Under the pieces are notes generated by a model. The model was not told the origin of the DNA and ran no database searches. It saw only the letters and a program-made list of their open reading frames with translations. The translations under genes were made by a program, and so were the position numbers. Below are positions 1 through 9,683 of a stretch of 64,000 nt of DNA, piece after piece. Each line of letters starts with the position of its first letter. Position 1 is the stretch's first letter. Source of the stretch: Streptomyces sp. NRRL B-24484 (lineage in GTDB: Bacteria; Actinomycetota; Actinomycetes; Streptomycetales; Streptomycetaceae); NCBI RefSeq assembly GCF_000717715.1, contig NZ_JOAI01000005.1, positions 1-64,000 of the forward strand, given 5' to 3'.

Positions 1-101
1 CCGCACAGACCCCCGCATCCCCGCCCCCACATCCCCGCACCGGGCGCGCCGATCCCGGCACCCGCCCGACCCTTGTACCCCGGAAAGCAGGCCCCAGTTC
101 C

Positions 102-1163
102 ATGCCCATGCGACGGACCCACTATCTCGCCGGCGGCCTCGCCGCCCTGGTCGCGAGCCTGGGGGCGGTCCCGCCCGCCCAGGCCGTGTCCTCGATGCGC
201 ACCGTCTTCCCCGGCGAGTCCATCCAGAAGGCGGTCGACGCGGCCGCCCCAGGCAGCACCGTCCAGCTGATGCCCGGCACGTACCACGAGAGCGTGCTGA
301 TCACCCGTTCGGACATCACCCTGCGCGGGGTCGGTCCGTCGACCGTCCTCGTCCCGGACCCGACGCAGACCGGGAACGCCTGCGCCACGGCGGGCCACGG
401 CATCTGCGTGGACGGCACGGACGACCAGAAGGTGAACAACGTCCGGATCGGCTCGCTCACCGTCTCCGGCTACCGGATGAACGGCATCGACGCCTCCAAC
501 ACCGACCACCTGCGGATCATGGACGTCGGCGCCTTCCACAACGGCAACCAGGGCATCAGCCAGGAGAAGTCGATCCGGGCCACGCTGACCGGCAACGAGG
601 CCGCCGACAACGTCCAGGCGGGCATCTTCCTGGCCAACTCGGTGGCCCACGAGGGCGGTGCCATCGACACCCAGGGCACCGTGATCCGCGGCAACCGGCT
701 GTCCGGCAACCGGATCGGCGTGGTCGTCCGGCGCGCCCGGACGCTGGCGGTGGACGCCAACGACATCAGCGGCAACTGCGGCGGCGTCTTCGTGGTCGGC
801 GACGAGGGCTCGCCCAAGCCGGGCGCGATCAGCGTCAACCGCAACTACGTCCACGAGAACAACAAGTACTGCCCGCCGAACCCGCGGCTGGCCTTCATCC
901 AGGGCACCGGCATCCTCTTCACCGGTGCCGAGGACTCCGTGGTGTCCGGCAACCAGATCGAGGGCAACCGCGGCGACTCGCCGATGTCCGGCGGCGTGGT
1001 GCTCTTCCCGAGCGTGACCGGCACGCCCAACAACCGGATCACCGTCACCGGGAACGTGCTGGCCGACAACGGCCCCGCGGACCTGGCCGACCGCGACACG
1101 GGCACCGGCAACACCTTCACCCGCAACACCTGCGGCGTCTCCGAGCCGGCCGGCCGCTGCTGA
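102..1163 (+). CDS. Secreted right-handed parallel beta-helix protein
   Basis: A 353-residue protein with an N-terminal signal peptide (basic MPMRRTH, a hydrophobic core, then a cut near PAQA-VSS at about residue 28). After it comes the entry of a beta-helix fold (PGESIQKAVDAAAPGSTVQL, then GTYHESVLI) and repeated short strand/turn units rich in N, G and V (GNRLSGNRIGVVV, GNQIEGNRGD). This is the NosD/pectate-lyase-like fold. No catalytic residues of a known lyase could be assigned, so substrate and activity are unknown. It is probably exported. ATG 102 follows a GGAAAG stretch; ATG 108 is the alternative start. It reads toward the pigment locus but is not obviously part of it. Confidence 0.85.
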   Translation: MPMRRTHYLAGGLAALVASLGAVPPAQAVSSMRTVFPGESIQKAVDAAAPGSTVQLMPGTYHESVLITRSDITLRGVGPSTVLVPDPTQTGNACATAGHGICVDGTDDQKVNNVRIGSLTVSGYRMNGIDASNTDHLRIMDVGAFHNGNQGISQEKSIRATLTGNEAADNVQAGIFLANSVAHEGGAIDTQGTVIRGNRLSGNRIGVVVRRARTLAVDANDISGNCGGVFVVGDEGSPKPGAISVNRNYVHENNKYCPPNPRLAFIQGTGILFTGAEDSVVSGNQIEGNRGDSPMSGGVVLFPSVTGTPNNRITVTGNVLADNGPADLADRDTGTGNTFTRNTCGVSEPAGRC

Positions 1164-1243
1164 GCGCTCGTCCGAGCCCTCGCCGCACCGACCGCAGACC
1201 CTCCCTCCCCGGGCCGCCCGGCCCCCGTACGAAAGGCGGTTCC

Positions 1244-2281
1244 ATGTCCGCCAGCACCCAGTCCCCGTCCCCGCCCGCGGTGATGCGCCTGCGCGAACTC
1301 GTCTTCGGCGCCGCGTGCGCCGCGGCGATCCGCGCGGCGGCGCAGCTCGGTGTCGCCGACGCGCTCGGCGAGAGCCCGACGGCCGTCCGCGACCTGGCCG
1401 CCGAGCTGAAGGTGGAGCCCAAGCCGCTGCGCCGGCTGATGCGGGCGCTCGCCAGCTACGGGATCTTCACGGAGACGGACGACGACTGCTTCGCGCACAC
1501 CGACATGTCCCGGATGCTGCGCGAGGACGCCCCCAACAGCCTGCGCTACATCTCGCTGTGGTGCACCGAGCCCTGGACGTGGCAGGCCTGGCCCCGGCTG
1601 GACGAGGCCGTCCGCACCGGCCGCAACATCTTCCCCGAGATGTTCGGCAAGGAGTTCTTCCAGTACCTGCACGACGACGCGGGCGAGTCCGCGAAGGTCT
1701 TCGACAAGGCGATGAGCAGCTCCAGCCGGCAGTCCGCGGCGGACCTGGTGGCATTCCTGGACAACCTGGAGGACGTCTCCACGGTGGTGGACATCGGCGG
1801 CGGCCAGGGCCTCGCGCTGGCCGGGCTGCTGGAGAAGCACCCGCACCTGCACGGCACTCTGCTCGACCTGCCGCAGGTGGTCGCGGACGCCGATCCGCGG
1901 CTGCGGCCGGGCGGTGCGCTGGCCGACCGGGCCCGTCTGGTGCCCGGCGACTGCCGGGTGGCGATCCCGGTGCAGGCCGACCTCTACCTGATCAAGAACA
2001 TCCTGGAGTGGGACGACGAGTCCACCCGCCGCACGCTGGCCAACGTGGTGGGTGCGGCCCGTCCCGGCGCCCGGGTGGTGGTGGTCGAGAACCTGGTCGA
2101 CGACAGCCCCTCGATGCGCTTCACCACCGCGATGGACCTGCTGCTGCTGCTCAACGTCGGCGGCGCCAAGCACACGCGGGAGAGCATGCTGGGCCTGATG
2201 TCCGAGGCCGGCCTGCGGGTCGACGAGGTCCGCCCGGTCAACCCGTACCTGCACGCCTTCGAGAGCGTCGTCGAGGGCTGA
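1244..2281 (+). CDS. O-methyltransferase-like protein (polyketide tailoring family)
   Basis: A 345-residue protein of the SAM-dependent O-methyltransferase family that modifies aromatic polyketides. The N-terminal winged-helix dimerisation region (residues about 15-100) is followed by a Rossmann domain with the SAM motif VVDIGGGQG. In typical members the catalytic base is the His of an N-[IV]-L-H-D-W segment; here the segment reads KNILEWDDES, so the His-Asp pair is replaced by a single Glu. SAM may bind, but methyl transfer by the usual His is doubtful. The gene is convergent with the pigment cyclase genes and separated from them by two hairpins, so a role on the spore pigment is likely by context. 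AAAGGCGG precedes the ATG. Confidence 0.85.
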   Translation: MSASTQSPSPPAVMRLRELVFGAACAAAIRAAAQLGVADALGESPTAVRDLAAELKVEPKPLRRLMRALASYGIFTETDDDCFAHTDMSRMLREDAPNSLRYISLWCTEPWTWQAWPRLDEAVRTGRNIFPEMFGKEFFQYLHDDAGESAKVFDKAMSSSSRQSAADLVAFLDNLEDVSTVVDIGGGQGLALAGLLEKHPHLHGTLLDLPQVVADADPRLRPGGALADRARLVPGDCRVAIPVQADLYLIKNILEWDDESTRRTLANVVGAARPGARVVVVENLVDDSPSMRFTTAMDLLLLLNVGGAKHTRESMLGLMSEAGLRVDEVRPVNPYLHAFESVVEG

Positions 2282-2298
2282 CGCGCTCCGCCCCTCCC

Positions 2299-2333
2299 CC
2301 GAGGCCCGCCTGCACCCCGCCGGCGGGCCTCGG
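2299..2333. terminator. Hairpin, 12-bp stem, between convergent genes
   Basis: CCGAGGCCCGCC pairs with GGCGGGCCTCGG across an 11-nt loop just after the O-methyltransferase-like gene. It has no T-tract, as is usual for actinomycete terminators. It probably ends the plus-strand transcript. Confidence 0.6.
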
Positions 2334-2406
2334 CGTGCGCCCGCCCCGCCGGTCCTTGCACCCCGTACCGGGCACCCGGCGGCGGGCACCGGGCGGGGGA
2401 CGCGGC

Positions 2407-2453
2407 AACGCCGGGGCGCCGGCCCGATGGTGGTCGGCCGGCGCCCCGGCGTT
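2407..2453. terminator. Long perfect hairpin (18-bp stem)
   Basis: AACGCCGGGGCGCCGGCC pairs perfectly with its complement across an 11-nt loop, 10 nt beyond the stop of the minus-strand pigment operon. Its position and symmetry suggest a bidirectional terminator for the convergent transcripts. Confidence 0.65.
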
Positions 2454-2462
2454 CGCGGTGGA

Positions 2463-3512
<1,050 letters not shown>

Positions 3513-3549
3513 CGGGTTCTCCTGTGGGTCGGGGGCATCCGGCAGCCGG

Positions 3550-4791
3550 TCAGGACGGGCGGCCGGCACGCAGCACCAGGGCGGCGTTGGAGCCCATCAG
3601 TCCGCGGCTGAGCACCAGGGCGGTGCGCAACTGGGCGGTGCGGCCGTAGCCGCAGACCAGGTCGAGGTCGTACGCCGTGCCGGTGACGTTCGGCGTGGGC
3701 GGGACGAAGCCCTGCTCCATGGCGAGCACGGCCGCCGCGGCGTCCAGCAGCGGGGCGCCGCAGTAGGCGCGTCCGGTGCCGGCCTTGGGTGCCGTGACGG
3801 GCACCCGTGCGGCGTGCTCGCCGAGGGCGTCGGCGAGGGCCAGTGCCTCGGCGCGGTCGGCCTCCGGGACGCCGAGGGCGTCGGCGAAGACCACGTCGAC
3901 CTCGTCGGGGGCGCAGCGGGCCTGTTCCAGGGCGGCACGGATCGCGTGCGCGAGGCCCTCGCGGGACTCGGCCCAGCGCGACGCCCCGGTGAAGGTGGCG
4001 GCGTGCCCGGCGAGTTCGGCCCGGATGCGGGCGCCGCGGCGGCGGGCGGCCCGTTCGTCCTCCAGGACGAACATGGCGCCGCCCTCGGCCGGGACGAACC
4101 CGCTCGCCTCCGGGCTGAACGGCAGGTAGGCGGTGGCGGGGTCGTCGCCGAGGCTGAGCTCGGGGTAGCCGAGCTGGCAGACCATCGAGTACGGCGCCAG
4201 CGGTGCCTCCGCACCGCCGACCACGACCGCGTCCGCACCCCTGGCTATGGTGCGCGCCGCGTGCGCCAGCGCGTCGAGGCCGCCGGCCTCGTCGCTGGCC
4301 ACCACGGCGCAGGGCCCCTTGAAGCCGCCGCGGATGGAGATCTGGCCGGTGCTGGCGGCGTAGAACCAGGCGATCGACTGGTACGGGCCGACGAACCGGG
4401 GGCCCTGGCCCCACAGGTTCTGCAGCTCCCGCTGGCCGAACTCGCCGCCGCCGGAGCCGGCCGCGGTGACGACGCCGGTGGCGAAGGGCGAGTTCTCGTC
4501 GGGCCGCAGCCGCGCGTCCTCCAGGGCGAGGTCGGCGGCGGCCATCGCGTAGTGCGTGAACCGGTCGGTCTGGACGAGGTAGCGGCCCTCGACCGCGGCC
4601 TCGGCGTCGAAGCCGCCGACCTGTCCGGCGACGCGCAGCGGCATCTGCCCGCAGCCCTCGCGGGTGATCGGGCCGATCACGCTGGCGCCCTCGCGGGTGG
4701 CCTTCCAGAAGTCGTCGGCGCCGACACCGTTGGGTGCGATCACCCCGATGCCGGTCACCACCGTCCGCCGGTCGGGCGGGTCGGACGTCAT
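3550..4791 (-). CDS. whiE-ORFIV: Ketosynthase chain-length factor (KS-beta)
   Basis: A 413-residue KS-beta subunit that pairs with KS-alpha and sets polyketide length. It has a thiolase fold, and the active-site Cys is absent as expected. The position that is Gln in most chain-length factors of antibiotic pathways is Glu168 here ([15 protein letters not shown] codon at 4288-4290), aligned through the shared GP and GLDA flanks with Cys169 of KS-alpha. The ATG overlaps the KS-alpha stop by 4 nt (ATGA), so the two subunits are translationally coupled. The Glu may be a feature of the spore-pigment clade; I cannot test that here. Confidence 0.93.
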   Translation of the reverse strand: MTSDPPDRRTVVTGIGVIAPNGVGADDFWKATREGASVIGPITREGCGQMPLRVAGQVGGFDAEAAVEGRYLVQTDRFTHYAMAAADLALEDARLRPDENSPFATGVVTAAGSGGGEFGQRELQNLWGQGPRFVGPYQSIAWFYAASTGQISIRGGFKGPCAVVASDEAGGLDALAHAARTIARGADAVVVGGAEAPLAPYSMVCQLGYPELSLGDDPATAYLPFSPEASGFVPAEGGAMFVLEDERAARRRGARIRAELAGHAATFTGASRWAESREGLAHAIRAALEQARCAPDEVDVVFADALGVPEADRAEALALADALGEHAARVPVTAPKAGTGRAYCGAPLLDAAAAVLAMEQGFVPPTPNVTGTAYDLDLVCGYGRTAQLRTALVLSRGLMGSNAALVLRAGRPS

Positions 4792-6053
4792 GTCCGTGCC
4801 CCCTCTCTGCTGAGCACGACCGCGGACTGGAAGCCGCCGAAGCCGCTGCCGACCGAGAGCACGTGCCGCAGCGGCAGCTCCCGGGCCGTCTTCGGGACGT
4901 AGTCCAGGTCGCACTCCGGGTCCGGGGTCTCGTAGTTGGCGGTGGGCGGGACGACGCCGTGCTTCAACGCCAGGGCGCAGGCGACCAGTTCGATCGCGCC
5001 GATGGCGCCGAGCGAGTGCCCGACCATCGACTTGATGGAACTCATCGGCGTCTCGTACGCGTGGGCGCCGAGCGAGCGCTTGACGGCCGCGGTCTCGTGC
5101 CGGTCGTTCTGCTTGGTACCGGAGCCGTGCGCGTTGACGTAGTCGACGTCGGAGGCGTTCACCCGGGCGTGGTCGAGGGCCCGGTCGATGGCCTCCGACA
5201 TCTCCCGGCCCTCCTGGGTGAGACCGGTCATGTGGTAGGCGTTGCCGAAGGTGGCGAATCCGCCGAGTTCGCAGATGATCCTGGCGCCGCGCCGCTTGGC
5301 GTGCTCGTACTCCTCCAGCAGCAGCACCGCGCCGCCCTCGCCGAGGACGAAGCCGTCCCGGCTGGCGTCGAACGGCCGGGAGGCGTGCTCCGGGTCGTCG
5401 TTGCGCGCCGAGGTCGCCTTGATCGCGTCGAAGCAGGCGACGGTGATCGGGGAGATCGGCGAGTCGGAGGCGCCGGCGATGCAGACGTCGACCCGTCCGT
5501 CCTCGACGGCCTGCAGGGCGTAGCCGACGGCGTCCAGCCCGGAGGTGCAGCCGGTGGAGACGGTCTGCACCGGGCCGTGCGCGCCGGTGCGCTCGGCGAC
5601 CGCGGAGGCGAGCGTGGCGGGCGTGAAGGCCCGCTGCAGGTGCGGCCCGGCGCCGCGGTGGTCGACGTCCCACCGGGCGCCGTTCGCGCTGACGCCGACG
5701 TAGTCGTGCTCCAGCCGGGTGGTGCCGCCGACGGCGGTGCCGAGGGAGACGCCGATCCGCCAGGGGTCCTCGGCGCCGAGGTCGAGCCCGGCGTCGCGGA
5801 CGGCCTCCGCGGCGGCGGCCAGCGCGAACTGGATGTACCGGTCCGAGCGGGCCACCTCCTCGGAGTCGAGGCCGGCCGCGTACGGGTCGAAGTCGCACTC
5901 GCCGGCGATCCGGGAGCGGAATCCGGCCGGGTCGAAGAAGGTGATCCCGCGGGTCGCGGTGCGGCCGGCGGTGAGGAGGTCCCAGAAGGCGGGGACCCCG
6001 ACTCCGCCGGGCGCGACGACACCGAGGCCGGTGACCACCACCCGCCGGGTCAT
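4788..6053 (-). CDS. whiE-ORFIII: Beta-ketoacyl synthase KS-alpha of the spore-pigment PKS
   Basis: A 421-residue type II PKS ketosynthase that condenses malonyl units on the ACP. The nucleophile is Cys169 in [12 protein letters not shown], and the two catalytic histidines lie in VNAHGSGT and [10 protein letters not shown]. All three are present, so it should be active. It overlaps the cupin gene upstream and the chain-length factor downstream by 4 nt each. Confidence 0.95.
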   Translation of the reverse strand: MTRRVVVTGLGVVAPGGVGVPAFWDLLTAGRTATRGITFFDPAGFRSRIAGECDFDPYAAGLDSEEVARSDRYIQFALAAAAEAVRDAGLDLGAEDPWRIGVSLGTAVGGTTRLEHDYVGVSANGARWDVDHRGAGPHLQRAFTPATLASAVAERTGAHGPVQTVSTGCTSGLDAVGYALQAVEDGRVDVCIAGASDSPISPITVACFDAIKATSARNDDPEHASRPFDASRDGFVLGEGGAVLLLEEYEHAKRRGARIICELGGFATFGNAYHMTGLTQEGREMSEAIDRALDHARVNASDVDYVNAHGSGTKQNDRHETAAVKRSLGAHAYETPMSSIKSMVGHSLGAIGAIELVACALALKHGVVPPTANYETPDPECDLDYVPKTARELPLRHVLSVGSGFGGFQSAVVLSREGART

Positions 6054-6469
6054 GAGACGGCCTCGGCCGGTTCCGGCGGCGCCGGGGTCTCCTCGGTGTC
6101 GACGTGGCCGAGCTCGGGCCGCGGTGCGAGCGGGCCGAGGTGGAAGACCAGGCGGGCCTCGGTGGAGCCGACGTTGCGGAACCGGTGGCGCACGTTCATC
6201 GGGATCAGCAGGCCGTGGTCGGGGCTGAGCCGGAACGGCTCGCCGTCGAGGTCGACCTCCAGCTCGCCCTTGACCACCAGCACGAACTCCTCGGAGTACG
6301 GGTGGTAGTGCTCGGCGATCCGGTCGCCGGCCTGCACGATCGCCATTCCCATGAAGCCGCTGGTGGCTCCCACCGTCGTCGGGGTGAGCATGGCGCGCAG
6401 GTCGCCGCCGCGTCGGGTGTTCGGCGGCGCGTCGTCGACGTGCACGATGCGTGGGAACTTGGTGGTCAT
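6050..6469 (-). CDS. whiE-ORFII: Cupin-domain pigment protein
   Basis: A 139-residue single-cupin protein with metal-ligand motif 1 [16 protein letters not shown] and motif 2 [12 protein letters not shown]. It corresponds to whiE ORFII. Such cupins are essential or accessory in spore-pigment loci, with no settled reaction; an oxygenase or cyclase role is inferred. ATG 6469 is used rather than far-upstream codons because the product then matches a lone cupin. Its TGA overlaps the KS-alpha ATG. Confidence 0.9.
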   Translation of the reverse strand: MTTKFPRIVHVDDAPPNTRRGGDLRAMLTPTTVGATSGFMGMAIVQAGDRIAEHYHPYSEEFVLVVKGELEVDLDGEPFRLSPDHGLLIPMNVRHRFRNVGSTEARLVFHLGPLAPRPELGHVDTEETPAPPEPAEAVS

Positions 6470-6542
6470 GGTTGCTGCCTCCAGAGGGCTTTGCAGGGAT
6501 GGGGCCGGGGGGCGGGCTGGCCGCCCCGGTACGTGACGCGGT

Positions 6543-7643
6543 TCAGGCGTCCTGGGAGGAGCGGTCGGTGACGGGCTGCATGGTGCAGTCGGCGAGGAAG
6601 CGGCCGATGCCCGAGGACGTCCGCAGGTCGTGGTGCTCGTCGAGGTCCAGCAGACGGGCGAGCACACCGGCGGCGCGCGGGCCGGCGATGCCGAGGGCGG
6701 TGGCGGGGTCGGCGTCGGCGGGGCCGGCGAAGTCGATGACGCGGACGACCACGTCGTCGCGGTGGAAGAGGGTGCTCGCGACGAGCGGCGAGCCCTCCTC
6801 GACCACCTGGCGGTCCTGACGGGCCAACAGGCCGACCACCGAGCTGCCGCATCCGGTCTTCACCGGGTAGCGCAGCGCGTACCTGCGGACGGGCGCGGTC
6901 GGCGCGTCGGGGGCGGCGACGCGGTGCACGGCGGGCAGCGCGGCGCGCATGAAGAAGGCGCGGGCGGACTCCGGGTTGCCGAGGTCGCGGGCCTCCTCCA
7001 GGTAGGGGTTGATGGCCTCCTCGACGGCCCGCACCTCGGGCTGCTGGGCGACGTGCCGCAGCGCCGCACCGAGGTCGCCGGCCACCTCGACCGCGCGGAC
7101 GACCCGGTTGCCCTGCATGAAGAGCGAGGTGCGCAGCAGCCGGGTGCGCTCGTCCACCTGCGCCTTGGGCGAGGTGTAGCCGGCGAGGATCCCGGCGACC
7201 TTCTTCTCCGTGCCGGGCTTCACCGTGAAGGTGAGGGCGTGTCGGACGATGCCGTCCGAGACGGGCGCCGCGAAGTCGTAGGTGTGGTCGCCGGCGGTCT
7301 CCCGCATGATGCTGAACCGCAGCGAGCGGGTGTCGCGGACGCAGCCGTGCAGCGGCTTGACCATGTCGCGGTGCGCCTCGCTGTCGACCCAGGAGAGGAA
7401 GGGCTGGGCGCTCTCCCACTCGCTGGTGATCAGCCACTGGGAGGGGTCCTCGATGGACTGGCAGAGCTGGTCGCTGACGTGGCCGGGCACGGCGGCGACC
7501 TGGTGGCGCAGCTGCTCGTAGGCCGTCAGGAACTTCTCCTGGGCGCCGTCCATCACGTCGCACATGAGGACGACGCGCAGGCGGGGGACGGCGAGGGCGG
7601 CAGGGTGGGCGTCGGTCACGGGTTCGGTGAGAGTCGTCATCAT
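6543..7643 (-). CDS. whiE-ORFI: SchA/CurD-like pigment biosynthesis protein
   Basis: A protein of about 366 residues that opens the minus-strand pigment operon. Residues 20-110 resemble an antibiotic-biosynthesis-monooxygenase barrel ([19 protein letters not shown]). The remainder is the SchA/CurD-type domain restricted to spore-pigment clusters ([19 protein letters not shown]). The exact reaction is not established. The start is uncertain: GTG 7646, ATG 7643 and ATG 7640 are consecutive and no strong ribosome site precedes them. Confidence 0.88.
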   Translation of the reverse strand: MMTTLTEPVTDAHPAALAVPRLRVVLMCDVMDGAQEKFLTAYEQLRHQVAAVPGHVSDQLCQSIEDPSQWLITSEWESAQPFLSWVDSEAHRDMVKPLHGCVRDTRSLRFSIMRETAGDHTYDFAAPVSDGIVRHALTFTVKPGTEKKVAGILAGYTSPKAQVDERTRLLRTSLFMQGNRVVRAVEVAGDLGAALRHVAQQPEVRAVEEAINPYLEEARDLGNPESARAFFMRAALPAVHRVAAPDAPTAPVRRYALRYPVKTGCGSSVVGLLARQDRQVVEEGSPLVASTLFHRDDVVVRVIDFAGPADADPATALGIAGPRAAGVLARLLDLDEHHDLRTSSGIGRFLADCTMQPVTDRSSQDA

Positions 7644-7966
7644 CACTCGTCTGCTCGAAGGGAGGTGTCGTCGCGCGGCCGCGGTCGAGCGGCGGCCGGT
7701 GGCGGCGGGTGTGGGGGTCGGCCGCGGCCCGCGGGGCGGGGATCCGGCCGGTGCGGGCGCTCGCCCGGCCCGCCGTCGGTGACGGCGGGTCCGGACATGG
7801 TCCGGTCACGAGGACTGAGCTCGATCGTGGCGGTCCGTCACCGATCGTGCGAGGGCAGGAACCCATCCGAGCGAAAAGGCGCGGCCATGGGCGCAACCGG
7901 CCGCGCGCGCACGGAGGAATGACAGGGACATTGGAGGTCGGGCCCTTCGAACGACTGGAGCTACAG
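7644..7966. promoter_or_regulatory. Divergent control region of the pigment locus
   Basis: 323 bp between the SchA/CurD-like operon (minus) and the FAD hydroxylase (plus). In whiE the equivalent region carries two developmentally regulated divergent promoters. Here I see an exact direct repeat CGATCGTG at 7822-7829 and 7842-7849, 20 bp apart (about two helical turns), within a longer imperfect CTCG...CGAG inverted pattern. I could not place convincing -35/-10 boxes. Confidence 0.55.
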
Positions 7967-9592
7967 ATGAACCCAACCGCCGACGGCCGGCTGCCCGTCC
8001 TGATCGTGGGCGGCTCCCTGGTGGGGCTGTCCACCTCGCTGTTCCTGGGAAGGCTGGGGGTGCCGCACCTCCTGGTGGAGAAGCACGCGGCCACCTCCCA
8101 CCACCCGCGCGGACGCGGCAACAACGTGCGGACGATGGAGCTGTTCCGGGTGGCGGGCGTGGAGTCCGCCGTCAAGGAGGCGGCCTCGGTGCTGGCGGAG
8201 AACCACGGCATCCTGCAGGCCGACACCCTCTCCGGCGACGACCAGGAGTGGCTGTTCAAGGAGATCGACCCGGGCGGCGCACTGAAGCGGTTCAGCCCGA
8301 CCGGGTGGTGCCTGTGCAGCCAGAACGACCTGGAGCCGGTGCTGCTGGAGTACGCGCGGCGGCTGACCGGTGACATCCGGTTCGGGACGCAGCTGGTCTC
8401 CTTCGAGCAGGACGCCGACGGGGTGACGGCGCTGATCCGCGACCGGGCGACGGGCGCGGAGGAGACCGTCCGGGCGCAGTACCTGGTGGCGGCGGACGGC
8501 CCGCGCAGCCCGATCCGGGAGGCGCTCGGCATCGGCCAGACCGGGCCCGGCGACCTCTTCCACAACGTCAGCATCACCTTCCGCTCGAAGGGGCTCGCGG
8601 AGGTGGTGGGCGATCGCCGGTTCATCGCCTGCTACCTGACGGACCCTCGGGGCGCGGGCGCGCTGCTGCCGGTCGACAACCGGGAGCACTGGGTCTTCCA
8701 CGCGCCGTGGCACCCGGAGAACGGCGAGGCGCTGGAGGAGTTCACCGACGCCCGGTGCGCCGCGGCGATCCGCGCGGCGGCCGGGGTGCCGGACCTCGAC
8801 GTGGAGGTCACCGGCCGGGCGCCGTGGCACGCGGCGCAGCGGGTGGCGGAGCGGTACTCGGTGGGCCGGGTCTTCCTGGCGGGCGACTCGGCGCACGAGA
8901 TGTCGCCGACGGGTGCGTTCGGGTCCAACACCGGCATCCAGGACGCGCACAACCTGGCGTGGAAGCTCGCGGCGGTGCTGGGCGGCTGGGCCGGACCGCG
9001 GCTGCTGGAGTCGTACGGGCGGGAGCGCCGGCCGGTCGCGGAGTCGACCGCCGCCCGGGCGACGGCCCGCTCCGCGGAGCACAAGCACCCGGGCTACGAC
9101 GTGTCGCCGGGCACCGGACGGCAGAACAACGTGCTGTCGGTGGTGCTGGGGTACCGGTACCCGCTGGGTGCGGTGGTCGGTGCCGACGCGGACGGCCCGG
9201 CGGTGCCGGAGAAGCTCTCGGCGGACGGTTCTCCGGGCGGCCGGGCGCCGCACGTGTGGGTGCGGCGGGCCGGGGTGCGGGTCTCCACGCTGGACCTGTT
9301 CGAGACGGTGCCGGTACTGCTCGCCGGACCGGCGGGGGACGCCTGGCACGAGGCGGGCGAACTGGCCGCGAAGCGGGTCGGCGTCCCGCTGACGGGCTAC
9401 CGCGTCGGCACCGACCTGGAGTTGGAGCCCGAGGAGGGCACCGACTGGGCCGGCACGTACGGGGTCGGGGCCGACGGTGCGGTGCTCGTCCGCCCGGACG
9501 GCTTCGTGGCCTGGCGCTCGACCGGCCCCGTGGGTGACCCGGAGGCCGTCCTGGCCTCGGCCCTCCGCGAGGTGCTCGCCCTGGAGCAGTAG
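7967..9592 (+). CDS. whiE-ORFVIII: FAD-dependent aromatic hydroxylase (spore pigment)
   Basis: A 541-residue group A flavoprotein hydroxylase. It has a dinucleotide fold (VLIVGGSLVGLSTSLFLGR), the DG motif (YLVAADGPRSPIREAL), the GD motif with FAD ribityl contacts (VFLAGDSAHEMSPTGAFG), and a C-terminal thioredoxin-like region (residues about 400-541) common in aromatic polyketide hydroxylases. It would oxidise the pigment ring system with NAD(P)H and O2. ATG 7967 follows a GGAG at 7957-7960. It is transcribed away from the PKS operon exactly as whiE ORFVIII is. Confidence 0.93.
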   Translation: MNPTADGRLPVLIVGGSLVGLSTSLFLGRLGVPHLLVEKHAATSHHPRGRGNNVRTMELFRVAGVESAVKEAASVLAENHGILQADTLSGDDQEWLFKEIDPGGALKRFSPTGWCLCSQNDLEPVLLEYARRLTGDIRFGTQLVSFEQDADGVTALIRDRATGAEETVRAQYLVAADGPRSPIREALGIGQTGPGDLFHNVSITFRSKGLAEVVGDRRFIACYLTDPRGAGALLPVDNREHWVFHAPWHPENGEALEEFTDARCAAAIRAAAGVPDLDVEVTGRAPWHAAQRVAERYSVGRVFLAGDSAHEMSPTGAFGSNTGIQDAHNLAWKLAAVLGGWAGPRLLESYGRERRPVAESTAARATARSAEHKHPGYDVSPGTGRQNNVLSVVLGYRYPLGAVVGADADGPAVPEKLSADGSPGGRAPHVWVRRAGVRVSTLDLFETVPVLLAGPAGDAWHEAGELAAKRVGVPLTGYRVGTDLELEPEEGTDWAGTYGVGADGAVLVRPDGFVAWRSTGPVGDPEAVLASALREVLALEQ

Positions 9593-9625
9593 CAGGCGCC
9601 CGGGCACCACCGTCACAGGACAGCA

Positions 9626-9662
9626 CACAGGGGCGCGGGAGGGCACCTCCCGCGCCCCTGTG
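9626..9662. terminator. Perfect 17-bp hairpin terminator
   Basis: CACAGGGGCGCGGGAGG pairs perfectly with its complement across a GCA loop, between the convergent hydroxylase and MMPL genes. It belongs to a GGGGCGCG-type hairpin family seen twice more in this window (near 33970 and 47040). Confidence 0.75.
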
Positions 9663-9683
9663 GGTTCGCCGTTTCCTGCGGCG

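Noticed and set aside
3550-5898. 782-codon frame that would fuse the chain-length factor to upstream sequence
   Set aside because: The upstream half is an Arg-rich off-frame reading of KS-alpha; the ATGA overlap fixes the KS-beta start at 4791.
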